Positions 6,688-13,229 of a DNA stretch of 18,023 nucleotides are shown one piece after another. The DNA is from Bacteroidota bacterium (GTDB lineage Bacteria; Bacteroidota; Bacteroidia; UKL13-3): contig VEQB01000009.1 in the NCBI GenBank assembly GCA_018883485.1, positions 1-18,023 on the forward strand. The letters are read 5' to 3'. The notes beneath the pieces were generated by a model. That model made no database searches, had not been told where the DNA came from, and saw only the letters and a list, made by a program, of their open reading frames with translations. Both the position numbers and the translations under genes were made by a program. Every line of letters starts with the position of its first letter. The stretch's first letter is position 1.

Positions 6688-8673
6688 TTAGTTTTTTGAA
6701 CATTTTCTTTTTACAAAACTCATCTCAAATTTAAAGCCTTCATGGCTTGTAATTAGATATTCGCCTTGTAATTCTTGAACCAACATTTTTAATAACTTGA
6801 GTCCTAAAGTGGTTTTATTATTCAATTTCTCTGTTTCTAACCCGCAGCCATTGTCTTTATAGTTTAAACTAATTTTTTTATCTGCTTGCAATACACAAAC
6901 TGTTATTCTGCTTGGTGTTTCGCCTAGTTCCGCAAAAGCATGCTTTGCCGAATTGGTTATTAATTCATTTAAAATTAGGCCAAGCGGAATGCTTTGGTCT
7001 ATGCTCAACAAAATGTTATCGCAATATAATTGAATAATGGGTTTTTGATTGGGTAAAACTATAGATTGAACATGGTTACACAAGGTTTGCAAATACTTAC
7101 TTACATCAACTAAATCATTGGTTTGGCTATATAAATTCTCGTGCACCAGAGATACCACATTAATATTATTAATACTCTCTTCTAACGCATCCCTACCTTT
7201 TTTATCGGTGGTTTTTAGCAATTGTAATTGCATAAATCCCGAAATAAGCTGAAGGTTATTCTTAACGCGGTGATGTATTTCATTTAACATGGTGCGCTGA
7301 ATTTGGTTAGACTGCTTAATTCTCCTATTGCTTCTCTTCAATTGAATATAAAAAGCAGTTAAACCTAAAGTAAGTAATGCTAATAAGAAAAGAGTAATGC
7401 CCAATGTTTCCTTGTCATTTTTCAGCAAATCCTCCCGCGTCTCCGTTTCGTGCCTTATTTGTAATTCAAGTAATTGTTGCAATTTGGTTTTGTTAAAAAG
7501 ACTATCCTTTAGGTTTTCATTTAGCTTTAAATAGTTAAATGCACTTTGCCAATTTTGGGATGCACTGTCAAATAAATACTTGGCATAATAATATTCTAGT
7601 TTAGCAACAGGGCTGTCAAATAATTGAATGTGTTTATTGGCTGCATTGATATAATCTTTGGCTTCATTTAATCTATTGGTCTTTATTAGGCATATGCCTA
7701 TTTTACCAGCAATACTGCCTAATTCTTTTGTTTGGTTATCACTATTAAAATAAAAATACGCCGAATCATAATTAGCCAATGCCATTTCATAATGATTTCT
7801 TTCGTAGTAAATATTCCCTATAGATAAAAATCCATCAGCAATCCAATAATTATTAGAAACTCTTCGCGCAATAGCCTTCTCTTCCTCAAAACAAAAAAGG
7901 GCACTGTCAAATTGATTTCTTAAGTTAAGAACACTTCCTTTAAGAAGGTAGTAATCTATTAGTCTATAAGGATAATTTTTTCTTTGAATGGTTGGCAACC
8001 AAGCTTCTAATATTTGCTCAGCCTCTAATCCTTTTTGTAAATAAATATAATTTGAGGCTAAACCTAAATAAGCCGAAAGCAAGGCAAGGGTATCACCACT
8101 TTGCTCAACACTTTTAATTTGTTCAAAAATATATTGTGAGGCCAGTAAATAATCTCCTTTTGCTTCATAAACCCAAGTTAAAATTGCCAAAACATAGGGC
8201 ACACCATTTGCATCATTGTTGATTTTGTATTCATGTAAAGCCAATTTTAAAAAGATAAGAGACTTATCGTATTGAGTAGCATTGGCATAATCTTGCCCAA
8301 TCATTACCATTACATCCCAGTAGTCTTTCCAATATTTTAAATCCTTAAATATTTTCAATGCTGTTCCATGATGAGATAATGCCATGGAATACTTTCCAAT
8401 ACTCCAATAAATTCTACCTATTTTTCCGTGGGCCATAGCCATACCAGGTAACCAAGCCAGTTGCCGAGCTAGTTTCAAGGCCTTTTCTCCATAATAAATT
8501 GCTGCTTTTTTTTCAGTAATTTGATGTTGATCCAATAATTCTATCCATGCTTTAACTTGGTTGGAATCTGAAGGCATTTTGGCAATGGTTTGCAAACGCA
8601 TTGCTGTATTGCTCCATGCCCATAAATGAGCTGCACAAAGGGAAACAATAAGTAGAATGCATCTTTTGAGCAT
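6688..8673 (-). CDS. Membrane sensor histidine kinase, TPR + HisKA_2
   Basis: From ATG 8673 this is a 661-residue kinase. An in-frame TTG two codons earlier (8679) is less likely. A signal sequence (about residues 1-22, LKRCILLIVSLCAAHLWAW) leads to a helical TPR-type sensor region of about 370 residues with repeated A-x-x-Y/F patterns (for example GNIYYERNHYEMALANYDSA). A single membrane helix follows (about 423-443, ETLGITLFLLALLTLGLTAF), then a short linker, the HisKA_2 dimerisation box MLNEIHHRVKNNLQLISGFM with the likely phosphorylated H468, and an HATPase domain with N-box NELITNSAKHA (from N569) and G-box DNGCGL. This architecture with a LytTR partner is common in Bacteroidota. The kinase and regulator form an operon lying between two paralogous barrel/lipoprotein cassettes. 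The signal sensed is unknown; the TPR part should be periplasmic. Confidence 0.93.
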   Translation of the reverse strand: MLKRCILLIVSLCAAHLWAWSNTAMRLQTIAKMPSDSNQVKAWIELLDQHQITEKKAAIYYGEKALKLARQLAWLPGMAMAHGKIGRIYWSIGKYSMALSHHGTALKIFKDLKYWKDYWDVMVMIGQDYANATQYDKSLIFLKLALHEYKINNDANGVPYVLAILTWVYEAKGDYLLASQYIFEQIKSVEQSGDTLALLSAYLGLASNYIYLQKGLEAEQILEAWLPTIQRKNYPYRLIDYYLLKGSVLNLRNQFDSALFCFEEEKAIARRVSNNYWIADGFLSIGNIYYERNHYEMALANYDSAYFYFNSDNQTKELGSIAGKIGICLIKTNRLNEAKDYINAANKHIQLFDSPVAKLEYYYAKYLFDSASQNWQSAFNYLKLNENLKDSLFNKTKLQQLLELQIRHETETREDLLKNDKETLGITLFLLALLTLGLTAFYIQLKRSNRRIKQSNQIQRTMLNEIHHRVKNNLQLISGFMQLQLLKTTDKKGRDALEESINNINVVSLVHENLYSQTNDLVDVSKYLQTLCNHVQSIVLPNQKPIIQLYCDNILLSIDQSIPLGLILNELITNSAKHAFAELGETPSRITVCVLQADKKISLNYKDNGCGLETEKLNNKTTLGLKLLKMLVQELQGEYLITSHEGFKFEMSFVKRKCSKN

Positions 8674-8752
8674 AGGCAAGGCAATACAATAGTTTTACAA
8701 TATAGTAAATCACGTATATAGCTAATTAGTAATGTTAAAATTGGCTTATTAA

Positions 8753-8761
8753 ATGTGAAGT
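8753..8761 (-). promoter_or_regulatory. Inverted copy of the ACTTCAC motif
   Basis: ATGTGAAGT at 8753-8761 is, on the minus strand, ACTTCACAT: eight of nine bases of the ACTTCACAA unit at 8791 and 8812. It lies 80 bases upstream of the kinase ATG, so it could serve autoregulation or the divergent cassette. Confidence 0.4.
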
Positions 8762-8790
8762 TTTATCCTTCAAAACAGGTAAAAACCCAA

Positions 8791-8820
8791 ACTTCACAAA
8801 AACAAGCCAAAACTTCACAA
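8791..8820 (+). promoter_or_regulatory. Candidate LytTR operator: two direct ACTTCACAA repeats, 21-bp period
   Basis: ACTTCACAA occurs at 8791-8799 and again at 8812-8820. The start-to-start distance is exactly 21 bases, two turns of B-DNA, leaving a 12-base spacer. LytTR regulators such as AgrA and ComE are known to bind paired nine-base direct repeats with this spacing. The site lies between the divergent kinase gene and cassette 2, 62 bases before the cassette 2 ATG. A TTTG at 8828-8831 and TATGTTCG at 8848-8855 could be -33 and -7 elements, but their spacing (16) is short, so the promoter call is weak. Confidence 0.55.
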
Positions 8821-8882
8821 AGAAAATTTTGCCTCAAAAAATATTTTTATGTTCGTTACTAATTATACAAAGACCATCAATT

Positions 8883-9629
8883 ATGAAAAAACCCTTACTC
8901 TCCCTTTTGTGCCTTGTATTAAGCATACAATTATGGGCGCAACAACCCGCCGCAAAACCAGCGCAACCAGCGCCCGCTGCCAAACCAGCAACGCCCGCTG
9001 CAACTCCGGCAGTTTCTTCTGATAAAGGAACCCCTCCAGGTTTGGCTTTAGGGCTTAACCTCTCTACCAATGGTATTGGTTTACAAGTTGCACATACCCT
9101 TAACAAACAAGGTACTTTAGCGGCCAGGTTAGAAGGTAGATATTTACCTGTTAAAGTAGAAAACCTAGAAGTAGATGTTGATGGTACAGTGCTTATTGCC
9201 GACATAGATACCAAGTTAGGCTCTATGGGACTTATGCTTGATTGGCACCCTTTTGGTAATGCTTTTAAAATTACGGGTGGGTTTGCCATCTTGTTAAACG
9301 ACATATCTGGCACAGCCATTACCAAAGACTCTACCAAGCAAGGTGATATTATGATACCGCCTGATGAAGTAGGCACCCTAACTTTTGGTTTAAAAGCAAA
9401 AGCCAGCCCATACATTGGTATTGGTTTTGGCCGCGCCATTCCTAAAACTCGTTTCGGATTTACTTTTGAAGTAGGTTCATTTTATACTGGCGCACAAGAT
9501 GTTACCTTTAAAGCTACTGGCATGCTAGAGCCAAGCTCTGCAAATGAGCCAATACTGCAAGAAAACCTAAGTGGCATTAATTGGTGGCCTGTGATGAATT
9601 TTGGCTTTAACTTTAGGCTTACCCAATAA
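8883..9629 (+). CDS. Outer-membrane beta-barrel protein, cassette 2
   Basis: This 248-residue paralogue of the gene at 3550-4239 is nearly identical from SSDKGTPPGL to the end (GFNFRLTQ), including the whole block NAFKITGGFAILLNDISG. At DNA level an uninterrupted 76-base identity joins 9379-9454 to 3989-4064. The signal peptide is MKKPLLSLLCLVLSIQLWA, likely cut before Q20. Unlike copy 1, an alanine/proline-rich linker of about 25 residues (AAKPAQPAPAAKPATPAA) separates the signal peptide from the barrel. The start at ATG 8883 gives a proper signal peptide; an upstream in-frame TTG (8829) would bury it. The lipoprotein gene follows after 31 bases. Role: a small outer-membrane barrel of unknown family, presumably working with the lipoprotein. 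Confidence 0.75.
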   Translation: MKKPLLSLLCLVLSIQLWAQQPAAKPAQPAPAAKPATPAATPAVSSDKGTPPGLALGLNLSTNGIGLQVAHTLNKQGTLAARLEGRYLPVKVENLEVDVDGTVLIADIDTKLGSMGLMLDWHPFGNAFKITGGFAILLNDISGTAITKDSTKQGDIMIPPDEVGTLTFGLKAKASPYIGIGFGRAIPKTRFGFTFEVGSFYTGAQDVTFKATGMLEPSSANEPILQENLSGINWWPVMNFGFNFRLTQ

Positions 9630-9660
9630 TTTAAAAATAATAATTAATAATATAATTCTC

Positions 9661-11379
9661 ATGAAAAAAAGTTTATTCAACATTTTGGGCGCCGCAGCTA
9701 TGCTAGGTATAACCCTAAGCAGCTTCCAAGGCTGTAAAATTGGCGACCCATTGGAGGGCGTTGCCATTTCTATTAAAGCAGATGCGGTTGCAGCACCTAG
9801 CGAATTAATTATTCGCGATGCAAAAAACCAAACTATTGTAGCTGGAACCGTGCCTGTTACCATTTCTGGGCCTGGTGCACCTTACGTGTATAGTTCTGGT
9901 GCCTCTAAAACTATTTTCCTTTTTGAAGGTGCTATCTCTTTTTCTATTAGAAAAGGTACACCTGTTTCTGCCAGCAATCCTATTAAGTTTACGGTTAATG
10001 TTAACTTACCTGGTTACCTACCTTTAGAGTACCCAATTACCCTTACCAGTTTAGACCCCATTAGAACAGACATTTACGTGGTAAGTTTTGATAACCCGCC
10101 TGCAGGTGCTAAAGGAGAAGAAAAAACAGTAACTACTGGCAGTGACGGCAAAACCACAGATACTAGCAGCATATCTATTCCTGCAACTGCAGAAAAAACA
10201 GAAGCACTAAAAATTGCTATAGAGGCAGGCACTCAATTGCTAGATAAAGACGGACAACCTGTAACAGGAGCTGTTGAAGCCAAGGTTTTACAATTTACAA
10301 CAGGTACTAAAGAGTCTTACCTTTCTTTCCCTGGCGGTTTTGACTTTTCTGGCGTAAAAGATGCCAATGGAAACCCAACACAAGAAGGTTCTTTTGAACC
10401 TGCAGGTTGGATAGACATGAGTATGACGGCTGGCGGAAAATCTGTTACAGATTTTAGCAAGCCTCTAAATGTTTCTATGGAAATTTCTGAAGATCAAATT
10501 AATCCTTTAACCCAAGCCAAATACAAATCAGGCGATGTAATAGATATTTATAGTAAATCTGAGGGTGAAAATTGGGTAAAAGAAGGCACTGCCACTATTG
10601 CCTTAAATAGCAACAATAGGTTAGAGGCGCAAATGCCCGTAAAACACCTTTCTAATTGGGCAGTTGGTATTATTGCTCCCAATTGTGGTCAAGAGTTTAT
10701 TTTGAAAATTGGATTGAAAGTTGGTTATTCTCAAAAAATCTTAAATATTAGTGAAATATATACAATGGATAATACATTTATTTATATCCCTTGGAGTAAT
10801 ACATATATAATAGAAGGAGAATATCCAGGAGGCCAAACACATAACCTTAATACCGAATTCATACCAAAGGCCAATTCCATATATGAGTTAGTACTAGACA
10901 ATGTTATTATTTATGAAGGTAAATTATGTGGTACCTTGGTAGATGCAGGTGATGTAGCTACACCCGGTAAAGTTACAAGTATCTTAGAAGTGAAATGCAC
11001 CAATGGTTCACAAATTATTTTACCAGAAAATTATACGGTGTATTATATTAATGAAGCAACTTACTTAGGTTCTGCCAATCCAAATGACCCTGCCCAACCA
11101 GGCAGAAGAGTGGCGCCAAGAGACGGTGCAATTGTACAAACTGGCGGTGGAACTGTAGAATGGTTAAGAGCATCCATGGAAACGGTAACCATAGATGGTA
11201 AAACCTATAATAAATTGCAATTGCCAGAAACTACCATAGAAAATGGCCAAAAGTATAGATTCTCTGTTTATTACAATGATGGATCAAAAGAAACTAGAGA
11301 AGATTATATTACAGAAACTATTGTAGATAAAACGCAAACACAGCAAGTTAGTATTATGTTGTCTAAATGCCCTATTTAG
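9661..11379 (+). CDS. Large lipoprotein, partner of barrel 2
   Basis: From ATG 9661 this is 572 residues. The signal peptide MKKSLFNILGAAAMLG and the lipobox SSFQGC with C25 are the same as in the paralogue at 4270-5934, and the AT-rich leader is also shared. The first 40 or so residues are nearly the same, after which identity falls sharply. The polyglycine tract is absent. Shared landmarks remain: an AGTQLLDKDGQPVTGAVEAKV segment corresponding to AGTIFKDENGNTVSG, and a C-terminal VKCTNG ... SKCPI portion. The segment MPVKHLSNWAVGI resembles the end of ZU5/autoproteolysis-like domains, a weak suggestion only. An in-frame ATG at 9601 lies inside the barrel gene and would hide the lipoprotein signal, so it is rejected. 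No enzyme motif was found. It is probably exposed at the outer membrane. Confidence 0.74.
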   Translation: MKKSLFNILGAAAMLGITLSSFQGCKIGDPLEGVAISIKADAVAAPSELIIRDAKNQTIVAGTVPVTISGPGAPYVYSSGASKTIFLFEGAISFSIRKGTPVSASNPIKFTVNVNLPGYLPLEYPITLTSLDPIRTDIYVVSFDNPPAGAKGEEKTVTTGSDGKTTDTSSISIPATAEKTEALKIAIEAGTQLLDKDGQPVTGAVEAKVLQFTTGTKESYLSFPGGFDFSGVKDANGNPTQEGSFEPAGWIDMSMTAGGKSVTDFSKPLNVSMEISEDQINPLTQAKYKSGDVIDIYSKSEGENWVKEGTATIALNSNNRLEAQMPVKHLSNWAVGIIAPNCGQEFILKIGLKVGYSQKILNISEIYTMDNTFIYIPWSNTYIIEGEYPGGQTHNLNTEFIPKANSIYELVLDNVIIYEGKLCGTLVDAGDVATPGKVTSILEVKCTNGSQIILPENYTVYYINEATYLGSANPNDPAQPGRRVAPRDGAIVQTGGGTVEWLRASMETVTIDGKTYNKLQLPETTIENGQKYRFSVYYNDGSKETREDYITETIVDKTQTQQVSIMLSKCPI

Positions 11380-11416
11380 TTAGCTGTTAGTATTTAACCA
11401 CAAATAGTATTGAACC

Positions 11417-11456
11417 AACAAAAAAAGCTTGCCCAAAAGGCAGGCTTTTTTTGTTA
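11417..11456. terminator. Terminator after cassette 2 (copy of 5951-5991)
   Basis: Seven A, stem GCTTGCC/GGCAGGC, loop one base shorter than copy 1, seven T. It is bidirectional in form, as the decayed minus-strand TA unit converges on it. The rest of 11380-11548 has only a short minus-strand frame (ATG 11535, MTRFPIIHHLEDFIG) that I do not recognise and that runs into the terminator. Confidence 0.82.
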
Positions 11457-11534
11457 ATAACCAATATCGCTCTCGCCATTTGCTTTCTAAGCCAATAAAA
11501 TCTTCTAAGTGGTGAATGATTGGAAAGCGCGTCA

Positions 11535-11559
11535 TTGAATATTTTTTTTCAATATTCAA
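11535..11559. other. AT-rich hairpin at the truncation point of the toxin
   Basis: TTGAATATT (11535-11543) and AATATTCAA (11551-11559) form a perfect nine-base-pair stem with a seven-base loop. The toxin stop codon (minus strand, 11551-11549) lies in it. Confidence 0.5.
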
Positions 11560-11617
11560 GAACCTCCATCAATTCTTTTTCGGCAAGTGAGCTCCAAACT
11601 ATTTTTGATCTAGCCAT
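11549..11617 (-). pseudogene. RelE/ParE-type toxin, truncated after 22 residues
   Basis: An ATG at 11617-11615, 19 bases inside the end of the antitoxin gene, encodes MARSKIVWSSLAEKELMEVLEY and then stops. This is the usual first strand and first helix of ParE/RelE-family toxins (normally about 95-100 residues), which are translated from just such an overlap. The beta-sheet core and active-site residues are missing. The downstream minus-strand sequence shows no recognisable remainder, so the gene looks truncated by deletion or replacement rather than by a single stop codon. Confidence 0.7.
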
Positions 11618-11835
11618 GAATCTACTTTATTCCATAGCGTGTTACTCTCATTAAACTGCCCTGCAGCTATTTGTGCTTCTGATTCTTTTATGTTAGCCAA
11701 TTGTGCAGGACTAAGTTCAATTTCAGACTCACTATTATGGAACGACAATAATGAATTAATTTCCATAACCAAACTATCATCACTTAAGTGAATGATTTGA
11801 TCAATTATCCTTATCTTCATTTCTAGTGTGCTCAT
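11599..11835 (-). CDS. Antitoxin of a RelE/ParE-type module (orphan)
   Basis: The 78-residue protein has an N-terminal helical segment, MSTLEMKIRIIDQIIHLSDD, and a C-terminal half, LSPAQLANIKESEAQIAAGQF ... WNKVDSWLDQK. It resembles the small addiction-module antitoxins of Bacteroidota that precede ParE/RelE toxins; the 'I..gl.qi..Gq' pattern before a C-terminal helix is characteristic. The adjacent overlapping toxin is truncated, so the antitoxin has no local target. The promoter is good: on the minus strand TTG (11880-11878), 19 bases, then TAACTTTG (11858-11851), about 15 bases before the ATG. The intact frame and promoter suggest recent decay, or some other use such as guarding against related toxins. 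Confidence 0.7.
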   Translation of the reverse strand: MSTLEMKIRIIDQIIHLSDDSLVMEINSLLSFHNSESEIELSPAQLANIKESEAQIAAGQFNESNTLWNKVDSWLDQK

Positions 11836-11850
11836 AAATTAATCTTTTAT

Positions 11851-11880
11851 CAAAGTTATATAAAAGTAAAGGTAAAACAA
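11851..11880 (-). promoter_or_regulatory. Promoter of the second antitoxin
   Basis: Minus strand: TTG, 19-base spacer, TAACTTTG, which fully matches TAnnTTTG. It is part of an 86-base divergent region shared with the DUF4160 gene. Confidence 0.55.
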
Positions 11881-11905
11881 CTCTTTAAATTTCTAACGAT
11901 TTTAC

Positions 11906-11913
11906 TATATTTG
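11906..11913 (+). promoter_or_regulatory. -7 box of the DUF4160-DUF2442 unit
   Basis: TATATTTG is a full match to TAnnTTTG and ends only 8 bases before the ATG at 11922, so the mRNA would have almost no leader. No clear -33 element is seen. Confidence 0.5.
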
Positions 11914-11921
11914 ATTATTAT

Positions 11922-12158
11922 ATGCCTACCATTTTAAGAATTGGAAACCTTAGATTTCATTTTTATTCTGATGAAGGAAATGAGCCTCCACATATTCATG
12001 TGTCAACTTCGGATGGTGAATGTAAATATTGGTTACAACCTATAAGACTTGCTGGGAACATTAACCTTAGACCGCACGAAATTAGAGAAATAGAAAAGCA
12101 TGTATATGAAAATTTGAACTTTTTAATTTTAAAATATAATGAGTATCATACTAAATAA
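11922..12158 (+). CDS. DUF4160 family protein
   Basis: The 78-residue protein starts MPTILRIGNLRFHFYSDEG and carries the family hallmark PPHIHV at residues 22-27 with further histidines and acidic residues. It continues with LAGNINLRPHEIREIEKHV. These features identify DUF4160, small cytoplasmic proteins often found next to DUF2442 and suspected to form toxin-antitoxin-like pairs. The role is not established. The next gene starts at 12139, so the two overlap by 20 bases and are surely translated from one message. No signal peptide or membrane segment. Confidence 0.82.
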   Translation: MPTILRIGNLRFHFYSDEGNEPPHIHVSTSDGECKYWLQPIRLAGNINLRPHEIREIEKHVYENLNFLILKYNEYHTK

Positions 12159-12411
12159 TACTGAAACCATTGCTGAACCTATTGCTTCAGATGTTTGGGT
12201 TAAAAATAGGATAGTTTATATCCAACTTACAGACGACCGTATTCTTGGTTTTCCTGCTTCACGCTTTAAACTTTTAAAGGATGCTAATGACGAACAGCTT
12301 TCAAAAGTAACCATTCGCTTAAACGGCTATGCCTTGCGTTGGGAAGAACTTGACGAAGACATAACTGTAAAAGGGATTTTATTGGGAAATTTCCAATTAA
12401 AGCCTGAATAA
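12139..12411 (+). CDS. DUF2442 family protein
   Basis: The 90-residue protein has the DUF2442 signature: a central 'V.I.LTDDR.LGFPASRF.LL..A' block (residues about 27-50) and a C-terminal YALRWEELDEDITVKGILLG (about 69-88). It is the second gene of an overlapping pair with DUF4160. Members of this family are small cytoplasmic proteins of unknown biochemical role, often placed in candidate TA modules. ATG 12139 lies inside the previous gene; a later start would remove conserved residues. The gene converges on the Uma2 gene with a 16-base gap. Confidence 0.82.
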   Translation: MSIILNNTETIAEPIASDVWVKNRIVYIQLTDDRILGFPASRFKLLKDANDEQLSKVTIRLNGYALRWEELDEDITVKGILLGNFQLKPE

Positions 12412-12427
12412 TAAAGAAAAATTGTTC

Positions 12428-13012
12428 CTAATTCTCCGCAAACACCTGCTCTAAATCCAGCACAAAGTCTGGCAGAATTGGCGTTGTAATAAAATCACCG
12501 ATAGTAAATAATTTAGAGGCTTGGTATTTGCCGTTTACCAAGGTGTAAATAAGTAAGGTTTGCTCTTCTGGATGGATGACCCAATATTCCAAAACACCAC
12601 TTTCTTCGTATACCTCGTATTTGTTTTGAAGCTCCTTGCGGTTATTGCCTGGCGATAAAATTTCTACCACAATATCTGGCGCGCCAATACAACCCGCATC
12701 ATCTAATTTTGAGAGATCGCAAATAACACAAACATCTGGTTGTACAACGGTATAAATATCTTCGTTCTTTTTGGAGTGAATAGGTAGGCGTACATCAAAT
12801 GGTGCAATATATACATCACATTTTTTTCCCTCTAAATAGTAACTTATTCGTTTAAAAACCTCCCCAGCTACTTTTTGATGCCTGCGTCTTGGGGCGGCAG
12901 CCATTTTAAACACCCTACCTTTTATTAACTCAACCATTTCTGGGATGGTCCAAGTTAAATAATCGGCATAGGTATACCCATTAAAACTCATATCTGGCTC
13001 GCGCACTTCCAT
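12428..13012 (-). CDS. Uma2 family (DUF820) putative PD-(D/E)XK nuclease
   Basis: The 194-residue protein has the Uma2 layout. A start resembling 'YT.ADYL.W.....VELI.GRV..MA.AP...H' is followed by VQPDVCVICD with acidic D93, then APDIVVEILSPGNNRKELQNK, which supplies E117 and K131, and GVLEYWVIHPEEQ, typical of the C-terminal part. These residues form the PD-(D/E)XK restriction-like fold. Family members are abundant in cyanobacteria and scattered in Bacteroidota, often in mobile or defence-rich DNA, and their biological role is unclear. The key residues look intact, so it is not obviously broken. It is oriented against its neighbours and stands alone. The start at ATG 13012 fits; ATG at codon 8 is a possible alternative. 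Confidence 0.85.
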   Translation of the reverse strand: MEVREPDMSFNGYTYADYLTWTIPEMVELIKGRVFKMAAAPRRRHQKVAGEVFKRISYYLEGKKCDVYIAPFDVRLPIHSKKNEDIYTVVQPDVCVICDLSKLDDAGCIGAPDIVVEILSPGNNRKELQNKYEVYEESGVLEYWVIHPEEQTLLIYTLVNGKYQASKLFTIGDFITTPILPDFVLDLEQVFAEN

Positions 13013-13062
13013 TAAACAAAATTATATGAATTCAATAGCTTTAACAAAAACTAAATTTTCTG

Positions 13063-13093
13063 TATTTTTTTGGAATTGAATTCCATAAAAATA
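13063..13093. repeat. 31-bp near-perfect palindrome
   Basis: The arms are 15 bases either side of G13078, with a single T-T mismatch (13070/13086). The core is TGGAATTGAATTCCA. It lies between the divergent Uma2 and pth genes, 50 bases upstream of the Uma2 ATG. The T-run precedes and the A-run follows the core, so it is unlike an ordinary terminator and may be an operator. Confidence 0.6.
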
Positions 13094-13156
13094 AAGAAAA
13101 AATACTTAATTAACTGATTAGTATATGGTTAATTATTTAATAGCTCACAGCTAGTT

Positions 13157-13180
13157 GCCAGAAGCTAGATGCCAGAAGCC
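13157..13180 (+). repeat. Short direct repeat GCCAGAAGC
   Basis: GCCAGAAGC occurs twice close together (about 13157-13165 and 13171-13179) in AGTTGCCAGAAGC and AGATGCCAGAAGC. It may be part of a dispersed intergenic repeat. This and the palindrome are all I see in 13013-13214. Confidence 0.5.
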
Positions 13181-13214
13181 ATCAGCAGTCCTATGCACTC
13201 TGGACTATTTCTGC

Positions 13215-13222
13215 TACTTTCG
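13215..13222 (+). promoter_or_regulatory. -7-like box before pth
   Basis: TACTTTCG differs from TAnnTTTG by one base and ends 7 bases before the pth ATG. The following CGCAGCAA also follows the similar box before cysS (16417-16424). Confidence 0.4.
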
Positions 13223-13229
13223 CAGCAAA

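Noticed and set aside
8753..8820. ACTTCAC repeats as a small CRISPR array
   Set aside because: Only two direct copies of nine bases with a 12-base spacer and no cas genes; the operator explanation fits better.
8834..9439. Long minus-strand open frame opposite barrel 2 (and a similar one at 3702-4049 opposite barrel 1)
   Set aside because: They are shadows of the conserved barrel coding sequence on the other strand; the protein composition is odd and no motif is recognisable.
9601..9660. In-frame upstream ATG extending lipoprotein 2 by 20 residues
   Set aside because: It lies within the end of the barrel gene, and the extension would sit before a clear lipoprotein signal peptide. The paralogue starts at the matching MKKSLFN.
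11482..11535. Minus-strand small frame MTRFPIIHHLEDFIG as a gene
   Set aside because: It is short, unrecognised and reads straight through a terminator; at best a remnant.
13155..13229. N-terminal extension of pth from ATG 13155
   Set aside because: It contains intergenic repeat sequence, and the family start MKYLIIGLGN at 13230 places the catalytic residues as expected.
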